Origin: Endomicrobium sp.
GTDB lineage: Bacteria; Elusimicrobiota; Endomicrobiia; Endomicrobiales; Endomicrobiaceae
Assembly (NCBI GenBank): GCA_031277075.1
Contig: JAISLV010000226.1
Location: forward strand, 1 to 5,679
Reading direction: 5' to 3'
DNA length: 5,679 nt
Positions 1-5,226 of this stretch are shown here, piece after piece. Under the pieces are notes generated by a model, which was not told where the DNA came from, did not search any database, and saw nothing but the letters and a program-made list of their open reading frames with translations. Made by a program: the position numbers and the translations under genes. The first letter of the stretch is position 1. Each line of letters starts with the position of its first letter.

Positions 1-96
1 AAGCAGACATTGGCAATTGTATCCTTTTGACAAAGCGTAATACAGCAGCGTTGTGGAATCTAAACCTCCTGAAAATAAAACTACGGCTTTTTTCAT
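1..96 (-). CDS. queC: 7-cyano-7-deazaguanine synthase QueC, N-terminal fragment
   Basis: This is the first 32 codons of a gene that runs off the left edge of the window. The frame starts at an ATG (94-96) and is open to position 1. The N-terminus has a short hydrophobic beta strand followed by SGGLDSTT at residues 9-16. This is the PP-loop of the ATP-pyrophosphatase fold, in the form typical of QueC. QueC converts 7-carboxy-7-deazaguanine to preQ0 using ATP and ammonia, in the cytoplasmic queuosine precursor pathway. queD lies 37 nt upstream on the same strand, which strongly supports QueC over other PP-loop enzymes such as GuaA, TilS or MnmA. The ribosome binding site is weak (an AAAGA-like stretch). 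The zinc-binding cysteines expected near the C-terminus are outside the window. Confidence 0.9.
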   Translation of the reverse strand, partial: MKKAVVLFSGGLDSTTLLYYALSKGYNCQCLL

Positions 97-133
97 GGTA
101 ATCTTTCTTTTAATAAATATTATAGGCTTAATT

Positions 134-505
134 CTAATTTTCCCCGACAGTCGCCGACGCCGTTTCGCTTTCCCAAACTTCAATTTCGGCAACTTTTGCC
201 GTATCCGTCTCCGCTGTTTTTAATTGTTCAAAAATGTAAGACGCTATATTTTCTGCCGTGGGATTTGTTTTGTCAAAGGGCGGGGTCTCGTTTAAAACTT
301 TGTGGTCAAGGCAGCGCATAATTTCGTCCAATTTGGCTTTTAAGTCGGTAAAATCTATAAGCATACCAGTTTTATCAAGCTGCGTCCCGCAAAAAGCGGC
401 GCGCACTTTCCAATTGTGTCCGTGCATATTTTCGCATTTGCCTTTGTATTGCCTTAGATAATGCGCGGAAGCAAATCCCTTTGTTACGGAAAGTTTATAC
501 TTCAC
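134..505 (-). CDS. queD: 6-carboxy-5,6,7,8-tetrahydropterin synthase QueD
   Basis: A 123-residue protein of the 6-pyruvoyl-tetrahydropterin synthase (T-fold) family, close to the usual QueD length of about 120. The zinc ligands are visible as His15 (FASAH) and His28/His30 (MHGHNW). Cys24, just before the second pair, is the expected catalytic cysteine. Asp67-His68 (LDHK) complete the catalytic triad. Glu112 in EVWES near the C-terminus matches the pterin-anchoring glutamate. QueD converts dihydroneopterin triphosphate to 6-carboxytetrahydropterin, the second step towards preQ0 and queuosine. The start is GTG (503-505) and not ATG. It is supported by a strong Shine-Dalgarno GGAGAGG four bases upstream and by an 11-nt overlap with the end of murI, which suggests translational coupling. 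queC follows 37 nt downstream. queE and a GTP cyclohydrolase are not in the window. Confidence 0.95.
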   Translation of the reverse strand: MKYKLSVTKGFASAHYLRQYKGKCENMHGHNWKVRAAFCGTQLDKTGMLIDFTDLKAKLDEIMRCLDHKVLNETPPFDKTNPTAENIASYIFEQLKTAETDTAKVAEIEVWESETASATVGEN

Positions 506-1331
506 AAATCCTCTCCAAATTGATTTTTTTGACGCCGTTTATTTTTTTTAAAAAGAACTTCCCGCCGATTTTTTGAAACTTTTTCGGATTGTCGCTTACG
601 TAAAATTTCAGCGACGCTTTCTTTTTTGCGTCGGAAAGCATATCTTTTTTTAACAAAATTTCCTTAACTTCCAAAGCCGCTGCGTTTGCCGAATCTATAA
701 GCTCTACGTTTGCTCCTGTGGCTTTTGAAAGAAGTTCTTTAAGAAGAGGATAATGCGTGCATCCTAAAATCAAAGCGTCTATGTTTTTTGCAAGCAAAGG
801 CTTTAAATAAACGCCGATAATGTCTTGGGCGATTTTTCCTTTGTTCCAGCCCTCTTCCACAAGCGGCACAAAAAGCGGGCAAGCCTGCTGAAATACCGCC
901 GCGCCCGATATTTTTTTCACGGCTTTAAAATAAGAGCCGCTTGCGACAGTGCCTTCAGTTCCTATAATTCCTATACGTCCGTTCTTTGCGTTTTTTACAG
1001 CAGCTTTTGCGCCGGGTTCTATAACGCCGACTACGGGAATTGAAACTGATTTTTTTAAAACGCTCAAAGCGAAAGCCGAAGCCGTATTGCAGGCTATGAC
1101 CAGCAATTTTATATCTTTTTTAATTAAAAACGAAGCTATATCTTTTGAAAATTTTACGACGGCGTCTTTTGATTTTGAACCGTAGGGAACATGGGCTGTG
1201 TCGCCGAAATAAATAAGATTTTCATTGGGCAGAATTTTATTTACCGCAGACATCACCGTGAGTCCGCCAAAGCCCGAGTCAAAAATTCCGATGGGCTTAT
1301 TTTTTAGCGCCGAGTTTATCTTTTCTGGCAT
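495..1331 (-). CDS. murI: Glutamate racemase MurI
   Basis: A 278-residue protein, normal for glutamate racemase (about 265-285). It interconverts L- and D-glutamate in the cytoplasm and supplies D-Glu for the peptidoglycan stem peptide. The family signatures are all present: the N-terminal DSGFGGL (residues 18-24, with Asp18 and Ser19), FGDTAHVPYG (42-51), the first catalytic cysteine Cys81 in ACNTASA, and the second catalytic pair Cys191-Thr192-His193 in GCTHYPLL. The two cysteines are the acid/base pair of this cofactor-independent racemase, so the enzyme looks intact. The ATG start at 1329-1331 lies within the end of the amidase gene (35-nt overlap). No other in-frame start precedes the DSGFGG motif. 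No clear Shine-Dalgarno precedes it, so expression may depend on coupling to the amidase. The C-terminal tail (about 238-278) is lysine-rich and unremarkable. Confidence 0.97.
   Translation of the reverse strand: MPEKINSALKNKPIGIFDSGFGGLTVMSAVNKILPNENLIYFGDTAHVPYGSKSKDAVVKFSKDIASFLIKKDIKLLVIACNTASAFALSVLKKSVSIPVVGVIEPGAKAAVKNAKNGRIGIIGTEGTVASGSYFKAVKKISGAAVFQQACPLFVPLVEEGWNKGKIAQDIIGVYLKPLLAKNIDALILGCTHYPLLKELLSKATGANVELIDSANAAALEVKEILLKKDMLSDAKKKASLKFYVSDNPKKFQKIGGKFFLKKINGVKKINLERICEV
510..516 (-). promoter_or_regulatory. Ribosome binding site fixing the queD GTG start
   Basis: The minus strand reads GGAGAGG, four bases before the GTG at 503-505, inside the last codons of murI. It is the best Shine-Dalgarno match in the left-hand operon and decides the non-ATG start of queD. 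Confidence 0.75.
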
Positions 1332-3105
1332 AATATTTAACTATTCCTTCGTATATTGAATCCGCGACTGCGGTTTGAAATTTGCTGGAACTTAGCTTTG
1401 ACTCTTCGGCATAATTGCTTATAAATGCGCTCTCTACCAAAACCGCAGGCATTTGCGCGCCTCTTAAAACGTAAAAACTTGCCTGTTTAACTCCTCTGTT
1501 TGGAATTTTAAGCCTTGACGGAGTTTCTGAAGATACAAAACTGCAAAGCTCCGACGAATCGTTTATATATTCGTTTACCGTCATAGACCAAAGCATTTCT
1601 TGGAGTTTTGCGCGCTTCTTTGTCGGTTTTCCTTCAAGCTCTATAGCGGCGTTTTCTAATGCCGCCGTGGCGGCGGCTTCGGAATCGGTAGCTTTTTCCG
1701 AGAGAAAATATATTTCAAAGCCGTTCACTTCTCTGTTGAAATTTGCGTTGCAATGCACGGAGACGAACAAATCGGCGTTATTTTCGTTTGCGATATTGGT
1801 TCTTTCGGCAAGAGGAATAAAAACGTCGTCTTTTCTGGTAAGCACGGTTTCATAATTGTCGTCTTTATCTAAAATGTCTTTAAGCCTGTGAGCTATGGCG
1901 AGGTTTAAATCTTTTTCTTTCGCGCCGTTTGGTCCTATGGCGCCAGGGTCTTCGCCGCCGTGTCCTGCGTCTATTACTATAATTCTTTTGCGCGCCGATT
2001 TTTTCAAAGAGGCTTTCGCTTCTTCTTTTACGCTTGCAAAAGCGTTTTCATCGTCTATTATGGCATAGCTGTCGTCTATAATGTTTTTGGATTCAAATTT
2101 TGACACGGGCGCTTTCTGCAAATCTTCGTTTCCGACGGCGGTTTCAGCAGTCATTGACGAAACGTCTAAAATTTCATCGATATTGTAAAGCGCAGGCGGC
2201 GATGAAACGGCGGAATTAGGGTTTTTGCCGCCGTCTTTTTGGGAAAACTCAATGAGAGAGGCTTGCGTTTCAGGTGCTTCTTCGTAAAGAGTTTCTTCAG
2301 ACGAGATTAAATTTTCTCCGACGTTTGAAATATCAAGTTTTTTTGAATGATATATGTCTAAAACTATTCTGCTGGGTTTTTCAAATCGCGCGCTTTTTAC
2401 GAAAAGAGGCGTCTGCTGCAGGTTGATTTTTATTTCAGCGCTTTTCCCTTTAGAGTCAAAAACAATATCTCGGACGGCTCCGTTATTTGCGTAAATAAAA
2501 TCTCTTTGAATTTTGCCTCTGTGGATGGTAAGCGCTACCGCCGCCGACGCTTTTGCGACGGTATACATTAAAGGCTCTTTAGTTTCAACCACTATTTCCG
2601 TTATTTCGGGTCTTGTGAAATATCTTATCGCGTCTATGTTTGATTTGTGCGTTACGGTAAGAACAAGAGAATCTTTATTCCAAACAGTTTCAGTTTCTGT
2701 AGCGTCCGAAAATTCCTGCGACGTCAAAATTTCTGGAGGTATGTATAATTCATTTTTTATAAGCCTTGACGGAAGCGACGTTTTTTTTGGCAGTTTGCCG
2801 TAAGTTATGGAGTTGGCGTTTGCTTTTACGGCTATTTTATTGTTGTTAACAAGCATTATAACTTCGCCGCTTACCGGTTTCCATTCAAGCAAAGCGTTGT
2901 AAATTTCTGCGACTTCTTTTATTGAAAAGAAATAGGCTGAATCGGTTATTTTGTAGACGCTTGCTCCGGGAAAAAATTCTCCGTCAACTATTACGTTAAC
3001 CGCTTCGGCGGGAGGCGCGTCCGACGTTTTTGCGGCTAAAGATTTTATAGGGCAAAAAATCAAAGCCGATAAGATAAGAAATTTAATTAGTTTTGTCGTT
3101 TTCAT
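1297..3105 (-). CDS. Periplasmic N-acetylmuramoyl-L-alanine amidase (stalk + AMIN + Amidase_3)
   Basis: A 602-residue exported, zinc-dependent amidase that cleaves the bond between N-acetylmuramic acid and L-alanine in peptidoglycan. A Sec signal peptide spans about residues 1-24 (KTTK, a hydrophobic core, then SLAA). Residues 36-152 resemble the copper-amine-oxidase-N-like stalk domain (VIVDG, YIPPEIL). Residues 157-253 fit an AMIN domain, which targets amidases to septal or periplasmic wall. An acidic, Ser/Glu-rich linker of about 115 residues (255-370) follows. The Amidase_3 domain fills residues 374-593. Zinc ligands are His382 (DAGHGG), Glu397 (KEKDLNL) and His451 (SVHCNAN). Glu558 in LVESAF is the catalytic glutamate. 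The His451-Glu558 stretch contains a helical Ala/Glu/Lys-rich segment (about 473-506), which is where E. coli AmiB/AmiC carry an autoinhibitory helix; that role here is inference. A GGCGG lies 13 nt before the ATG, an over-long spacing. It is longer than E. coli AmiC (417 residues) because of the stalk and linker. Confidence 0.95.
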   Translation of the reverse strand: MKTTKLIKFLILSALIFCPIKSLAAKTSDAPPAEAVNVIVDGEFFPGASVYKITDSAYFFSIKEVAEIYNALLEWKPVSGEVIMLVNNNKIAVKANANSITYGKLPKKTSLPSRLIKNELYIPPEILTSQEFSDATETETVWNKDSLVLTVTHKSNIDAIRYFTRPEITEIVVETKEPLMYTVAKASAAVALTIHRGKIQRDFIYANNGAVRDIVFDSKGKSAEIKINLQQTPLFVKSARFEKPSRIVLDIYHSKKLDISNVGENLISSEETLYEEAPETQASLIEFSQKDGGKNPNSAVSSPPALYNIDEILDVSSMTAETAVGNEDLQKAPVSKFESKNIIDDSYAIIDDENAFASVKEEAKASLKKSARKRIIVIDAGHGGEDPGAIGPNGAKEKDLNLAIAHRLKDILDKDDNYETVLTRKDDVFIPLAERTNIANENNADLFVSVHCNANFNREVNGFEIYFLSEKATDSEAAATAALENAAIELEGKPTKKRAKLQEMLWSMTVNEYINDSSELCSFVSSETPSRLKIPNRGVKQASFYVLRGAQMPAVLVESAFISNYAEESKLSSSKFQTAVADSIYEGIVKYYARKDKLGAKK

Positions 3106-3525
3106 AATGTTTTATAATCCGCCTTTTTACCGTATATATATAAATTTTTTATCGCGGCGACGCCGTAATGATATATTTTTACTAAAACCGAAAGAATTTT
3201 TGCGTTTCTTGCGTTTTCAATTACGCGCATATAGCTTTCATGGACGCAATAATTTCTATTCTTTCCATAGAATAAAAAGAATTAAGACGGTTATGGCAGA
3301 CGATCGCGATAAAAATCAGGCGGAGACAATTAGATTTTTATCGAACTGTTTGCCAAGAATTAAATAGCGTTTTCCGACTAAGAAATAAGCCTTTTATACA
3401 ACAATTATACGCAAAATACAGAAATAATGGAAGTTTGCGCCCATATACAATATTTATTACAAAATAAGTAGCGGTAATAGAACTTAGCGCTTAGAAGCGA
3501 TATGTATTCGTTCCCGCGCTGTTGC
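3106..3525. other. Gene-free stretch upstream of the amidase
   Basis: About 420 bases with no convincing gene. Open frames exist: an 86-codon plus-strand frame at 3107-3367, and a stop-to-stop frame at 3276-3467. They lack ribosome binding sites and recognisable motifs, and overlap one another in different frames. A perfect short palindrome CGGCGACGCCG lies around 3154-3166. An isolated TATAAT on the minus strand (3404-3409) has no matching -35 box. A weak copy of the tmRNA 3' end lies at 3313-3327. The amidase promoter must lie in here, but I cannot place it. The region looks like decayed sequence on the far side of the island remnants. Confidence 0.6.
3313..3327. repeat. Weak direct repeat of the tmRNA 3' end (possible att remnant)
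   Basis: The plus strand reads AAATCAGGCGGAGAC here, and AAATCAGGTGGAGGC at 4193-4207, where the latter spans the last bases of the tmRNA acceptor stem and its downstream flank. They agree at 13 of 15 positions and share an exact 8-base core, in the same orientation and about 880 bases apart. Elements that integrate into ssrA leave such duplications. The match is short and found after the fact, so chance is a real alternative. Confidence 0.3.
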
Positions 3526-3813
3526 CTACTTGTTTTTAAGCTTCTTTCTGTCAGCGCTGAGCAGGAAGTTCTCGCAGGTAATTACTTTTTGTCCGGTATT
3601 TTTTTCATAAACAAGCCGAGCCTGTTTAGCTGTTTTCCCGCCTTTCTTGCCTGCTACTTTGTTTTCTTTCATTCCGCGAGCGTTTGAAGTTTTGGCTATT
3701 TGGCGCGTTGAAAGTTCTGCAAGCGCGGTGAAAATCAGTTCTGCTTCGCTCATGTGGTCGCGAAGGTTCTGGTTTTTAAACCCTTTCAGTTCCTTATGCC
3801 CATTTTGGCGTCT
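3526..3813 (-). pseudogene. C-terminal remnant of a BRO/DinD-type antirepressor-like protein
   Basis: The minus-strand frame is open from just after a TAG at 3814-3816 to a TAG at 3526-3528. A start at the ATG 3751-3753 would give 75 residues, but family-like sequence continues upstream of that Met (KGFKNQNLRDHMSEAEL), so the Met is internal. From memory of the family, NLRDHM..ELIFTALAE.ST..IA, followed by an N-x3-A-x2-GG-x2-A segment and TGQKV.T.ENFL, is the C-terminal region of Bro-N-domain/DNA-damage-inducible D-like proteins found on phages and islands. The N-terminal Bro-N DNA-binding domain is missing: the frame ends abruptly at an inverted repeat. The product, if made, would be a short basic peptide without the DNA-binding part. 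I judge it a broken gene of a decayed mobile element. The exact family name is recalled, not searched. Confidence 0.6.
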
Positions 3814-3858
3814 CTAAAAACCCTAAATGCCATACATTATAGGTTTTTGCAAGACGCC
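3803..3858. repeat. Imperfect inverted repeat between two gene remnants
   Basis: The left arm 3807-3822 (GGCGTCTCTAAAAACC) and right arm 3842-3858 (GGTTTTTGCAAGACGCC) can pair as 7 + 7 base pairs around a small internal mismatch, with a 19-base loop. The element sits exactly between the truncated BRO-like frame, to which it supplies the upstream stop codon, and the ATG of the frameshifted plus-strand gene. The left arm with its flank also occurs at 5613-5632 (18 of 20 identical). It could be a small mobile repeat, the end of a lost insertion element, or an operator or hairpin. Confidence 0.5.
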
Positions 3859-3860
3859 CC

Positions 3861-4113
3861 ATGACTATTACAAATAAAAACTTAAAAGAGCAATTTAGCG
3901 AAACACATTTAGAGAATTTCGCGTTACGGGACATCTTGGAAGATTCCAAAGATTACAATAGCAATTCAGCGAGTCAAAGCTCGGCTTTCAGACATCGGCT
4001 ACGGCTGTATTACAAGAACTGTCGGCAAACTCATCTATTATTCAGACTGTCGGAAGTTCTTTGTTAAGTTTATAGATGATATCTCTGAACTTGTCATTGA
4101 ATTGGATGCTTAA
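3861..4113 (+). pseudogene. Frameshifted small phage-like protein (possibly DUF7222-like)
   Basis: Two overlapping plus-strand frames together read like one protein of about 84 residues. The first runs from ATG 3861 through LENFALRDILEDSKDYN. The second, shifted by +1 near 3957-3966, continues with QRVKARLSDIGYGC and then LIYYSDCRKFF, and stops at TAA 4111-4113. The GC..GTV..LIYY.DT..FF....DEI pattern is one I recall from small uncharacterised proteins of phages and mobile elements (I believe filed as DUF7222, from memory only). Neither frame alone is a credible gene. No Shine-Dalgarno precedes the ATG, which abuts the arm of the inverted repeat. It is the only gene-like stretch on the plus strand, consistent with foreign origin. 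A sequencing indel or programmed shift is possible, but I see no slippery heptamer. Confidence 0.5.
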
Positions 4114-4132
4114 CTTACTTCCTCTTTAAAAT

Positions 4133-4168
4133 AAAAAAGGATTGCCGCTTTACGCATCTTATAAGCAG
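4133..4168 (-). terminator. Possible ssrA terminator
   Basis: Downstream of the tmRNA on the minus strand, CTGCTT and AAGCGG (4168-4163 with 4150-4145) can form a 6-bp stem with a 12-base loop. It is followed by CAATCC and then six T residues. The gap between stem and T-run and the modest stem make this only a candidate. The T-rich stretch nearer the gene end (about 4174-4192) has no clear stem. Confidence 0.25.
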
Positions 4169-4426
4169 TTTTGGTAAAAAAAGCCCAAAAACAAATCAGG
4201 TGGAGGCGGCGGGAATTGAACCCGCGTCCGAAAATGCTTTGGCGCTGCCGCTACAGGCTTAGCTTTGAAATTTTTTTAATTTATAGCGCCGTCTCAAAGC
4301 GGGATTACGCTATAAACGAGCTCCGTTTTAATTTCATTTTAAGCCGACGAAACGCGCGACTTAAAACTAACCTGCTCTTAACGTTTTATCCCTATAGCAG
4401 ATATCTAAGGTAAAACGTTTGCGGAC

Positions 4427-4510
4427 TTAAGCCGCAAAAGGCAAGAACGCAGGCGCTATGGCTGGCATAGGCTTTACGTTTTGCAACGGAACGATTTTTA
4501 TTTTATCGTT
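4427..4510 (-). other. tmRNA-encoded proteolysis tag frame (27 codons + TAA)
   Basis: Placed by PK1 spacing, the resume codon is AAC (4508-4510). The frame begins N-D-K-I-K-I and ends A-F-L-P-F-A-A before TAA (4427-4429). The hydrophobic ...FAA end fits ClpXP-type degron tails. The other two frames hit stops within a few codons or lack a suitable end. The first six bases AACGAT pair with ATCGTT (4495-4490), giving a hairpin at the start of the tag. The tag is much longer than the 10 codons of E. coli, and the resume codon is Asn and not the common Ala. Confidence 0.65.
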
Positions 4511-4522
4511 GTTTATTGTTTA

Positions 4523-4554
4523 GCCGATTTTTACGGAGCCATCGGCCAACTCCG
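4523..4554 (-). other. tmRNA pseudoknot PK1
   Basis: Interleaved stems show an H-type pseudoknot: CGGAG (4554-4550) pairs CTCCG (4538-4534), and GCCGAT (4546-4541) pairs ATCGGC (4528-4523). The second stem ends 12 nt before the proposed resume codon, close to the spacing in E. coli tmRNA, which anchors the tag frame. Confidence 0.85.
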
Positions 4555-4677
4555 GCCTGCTGCAAACGTCTCTGACCATTCCCGTCGAACCCTGTTCGCC
4601 CCCTGTTTTTATTTTGTACTTATGATTTTTACTTTTTTTGCGCCGCTTAAACGCTTAAGGATGTCTCTAACGGCTTT

Positions 4678-5226
4678 TTATCTTTTATCTTTGAAAAAAT
4701 TTTTTATAATCGCGCGGCATTCGTCTTTTAATACGCCGCTTTTTGTTTCTACCCTGTGGTTCAACTTTTTATTATTTGATATTTGAAAAACGCTTTTGCA
4801 GCCGCCCGCTTTAATGTTTTCCGCGCCGTAAAATAATCTTGTTATCCTTGCGTTCACCAAAGCTCCCGCGCACATTGCGCACGGTTCTATTGTAACATAT
4901 ATATCGCATCCGTTTAAACGGTAATTATTCAGTTTTTTTGCCGCTTTCCTCAAAACTATAATTTCGGCGTGAGCGGTAGGGTCGTTGTCAGCTATGCATC
5001 TGTTAAACCCTTTTGCGACAATTTTGTTATCTTTAACTATTACCGCTCCGATAGGAGCTTCGCCTAAATTCTGCGCTTTTTTTGCCTCTTTAAGCGCAGA
5101 CATCATAAAGTTTTCACAGCTTGCCCGCTCCGTTTGTTTTGCAAGCTTGCGGCTGCGCGGCGATTTTGCCGTATTTGTTCTTTTCGCGCTATGCTTTTTG
5201 TTCTGTTTTTTCAAGGGTTTTCTCAA
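4678..5226 (-). CDS. tadA: tRNA-specific adenosine deaminase TadA
   Basis: A zinc-dependent cytidine/deoxycytidylate deaminase-fold enzyme that converts A34 to inosine in the anticodon of tRNA-Arg(ACG), so one tRNA reads CGU, CGC and CGA. The motif HAE (His86-Ala-Glu88, with Glu as proton shuttle) and PCAMC (Cys116 and Cys119) give the zinc site. GEAPIGAVIV, DPTAHAEI, NYRL and the MNHR-like LNHRVE with GVL.DEC are TadA-specific and separate it from cytidine deaminases. The longest frame starts at TTG (5224-5226), overlaps the thioesterase gene by 38 nt and gives 182 residues with a 40-residue Lys/Arg-rich N-terminal extension. The alternative is ATG 5104-5106 (142 residues), which begins directly at the first helix (MMSALKEA). 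Neither start has a good Shine-Dalgarno. E. coli TadA has 167 residues, so the start is open but the function is secure. ssrA follows 74 nt downstream. Confidence 0.93.
   Translation of the reverse strand: MRKPLKKQNKKHSAKRTNTAKSPRSRKLAKQTERASCENFMMSALKEAKKAQNLGEAPIGAVIVKDNKIVAKGFNRCIADNDPTAHAEIIVLRKAAKKLNNYRLNGCDIYVTIEPCAMCAGALVNARITRLFYGAENIKAGGCKSVFQISNNKKLNHRVETKSGVLKDECRAIIKNFFKDKR

Larger units (their letters stand above)
4201..4603 (-). ncRNA. ssrA: Transfer-messenger RNA (tmRNA, SsrA)
   Basis: A complete one-piece tmRNA of about 403 nt. With SmpB it rescues stalled ribosomes and tags the nascent peptide for proteolysis. The 5' end (GGGGGCGAACAGGGTTCGACGGG) and 3' end form the tRNA-like domain. 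A 7-bp acceptor stem pairs GGGGGCG with CGCCTCC (one G-U), followed by discriminator A. The T arm is GCGGG-TTCAATT-CCCGC. After the discriminator the genome reads CCT, so the terminal CCA is not fully encoded and must be completed by CCA-adding enzyme. The PK1 pseudoknot, tag reading frame and stop-codon hairpin (TTGCGG/CCGCAA around the tag TAA) are all identifiable. ACGTTTTA/TAAAACGT pair just after. The gene sits between tadA (74 nt upstream) and the decayed island downstream. No convincing promoter hexamers were found, though the AT-rich stretch before 4604 should contain it. Confidence 0.96.

Noticed and set aside
1667..2803. Plus-strand frames of 62 and 96 codons inside the amidase gene
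   Set aside because: Antisense shadows of a gene with intact domains.
3107..3367. 86-codon plus-strand open frame starting opposite the amidase start
   Set aside because: No ribosome binding site, no recognisable motif, composition of AT-rich noncoding DNA, and it overlaps the region the amidase promoter must use.
3404..3409. Perfect TATAAT on the minus strand as amidase promoter
   Set aside because: No -35-like hexamer at 16-18 nt and an implied leader of about 290 nt; AT-rich sequence gives such hits by chance.
3276..3467. Stop-to-stop plus-strand frame of about 63 codons
   Set aside because: No start codon with a ribosome binding site, and no family recognised; it may be gene debris but cannot be supported.
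3951..3970. Programmed frameshift in the small phage-like gene
   Set aside because: No slippery heptamer or following stem seen; the neighbouring gene is also broken, so decay is the simpler reading.
4171..4413. 80-codon plus-strand frame containing WRRRELNPRP
   Set aside because: It is the antisense of the tmRNA 3' half; this peptide string is a familiar artefact of translating the reverse strand of tRNA-like T arms.
4642..4680. Plus-strand terminator-like GCCG...CGGC followed by TTTTT
   Set aside because: Only a 4-bp outer stem, and no plus-strand gene ends there.
4481..4786. 101-codon plus-strand frame over the tmRNA 5' half
   Set aside because: Antisense of ssrA and of the tadA end, with no start signal.
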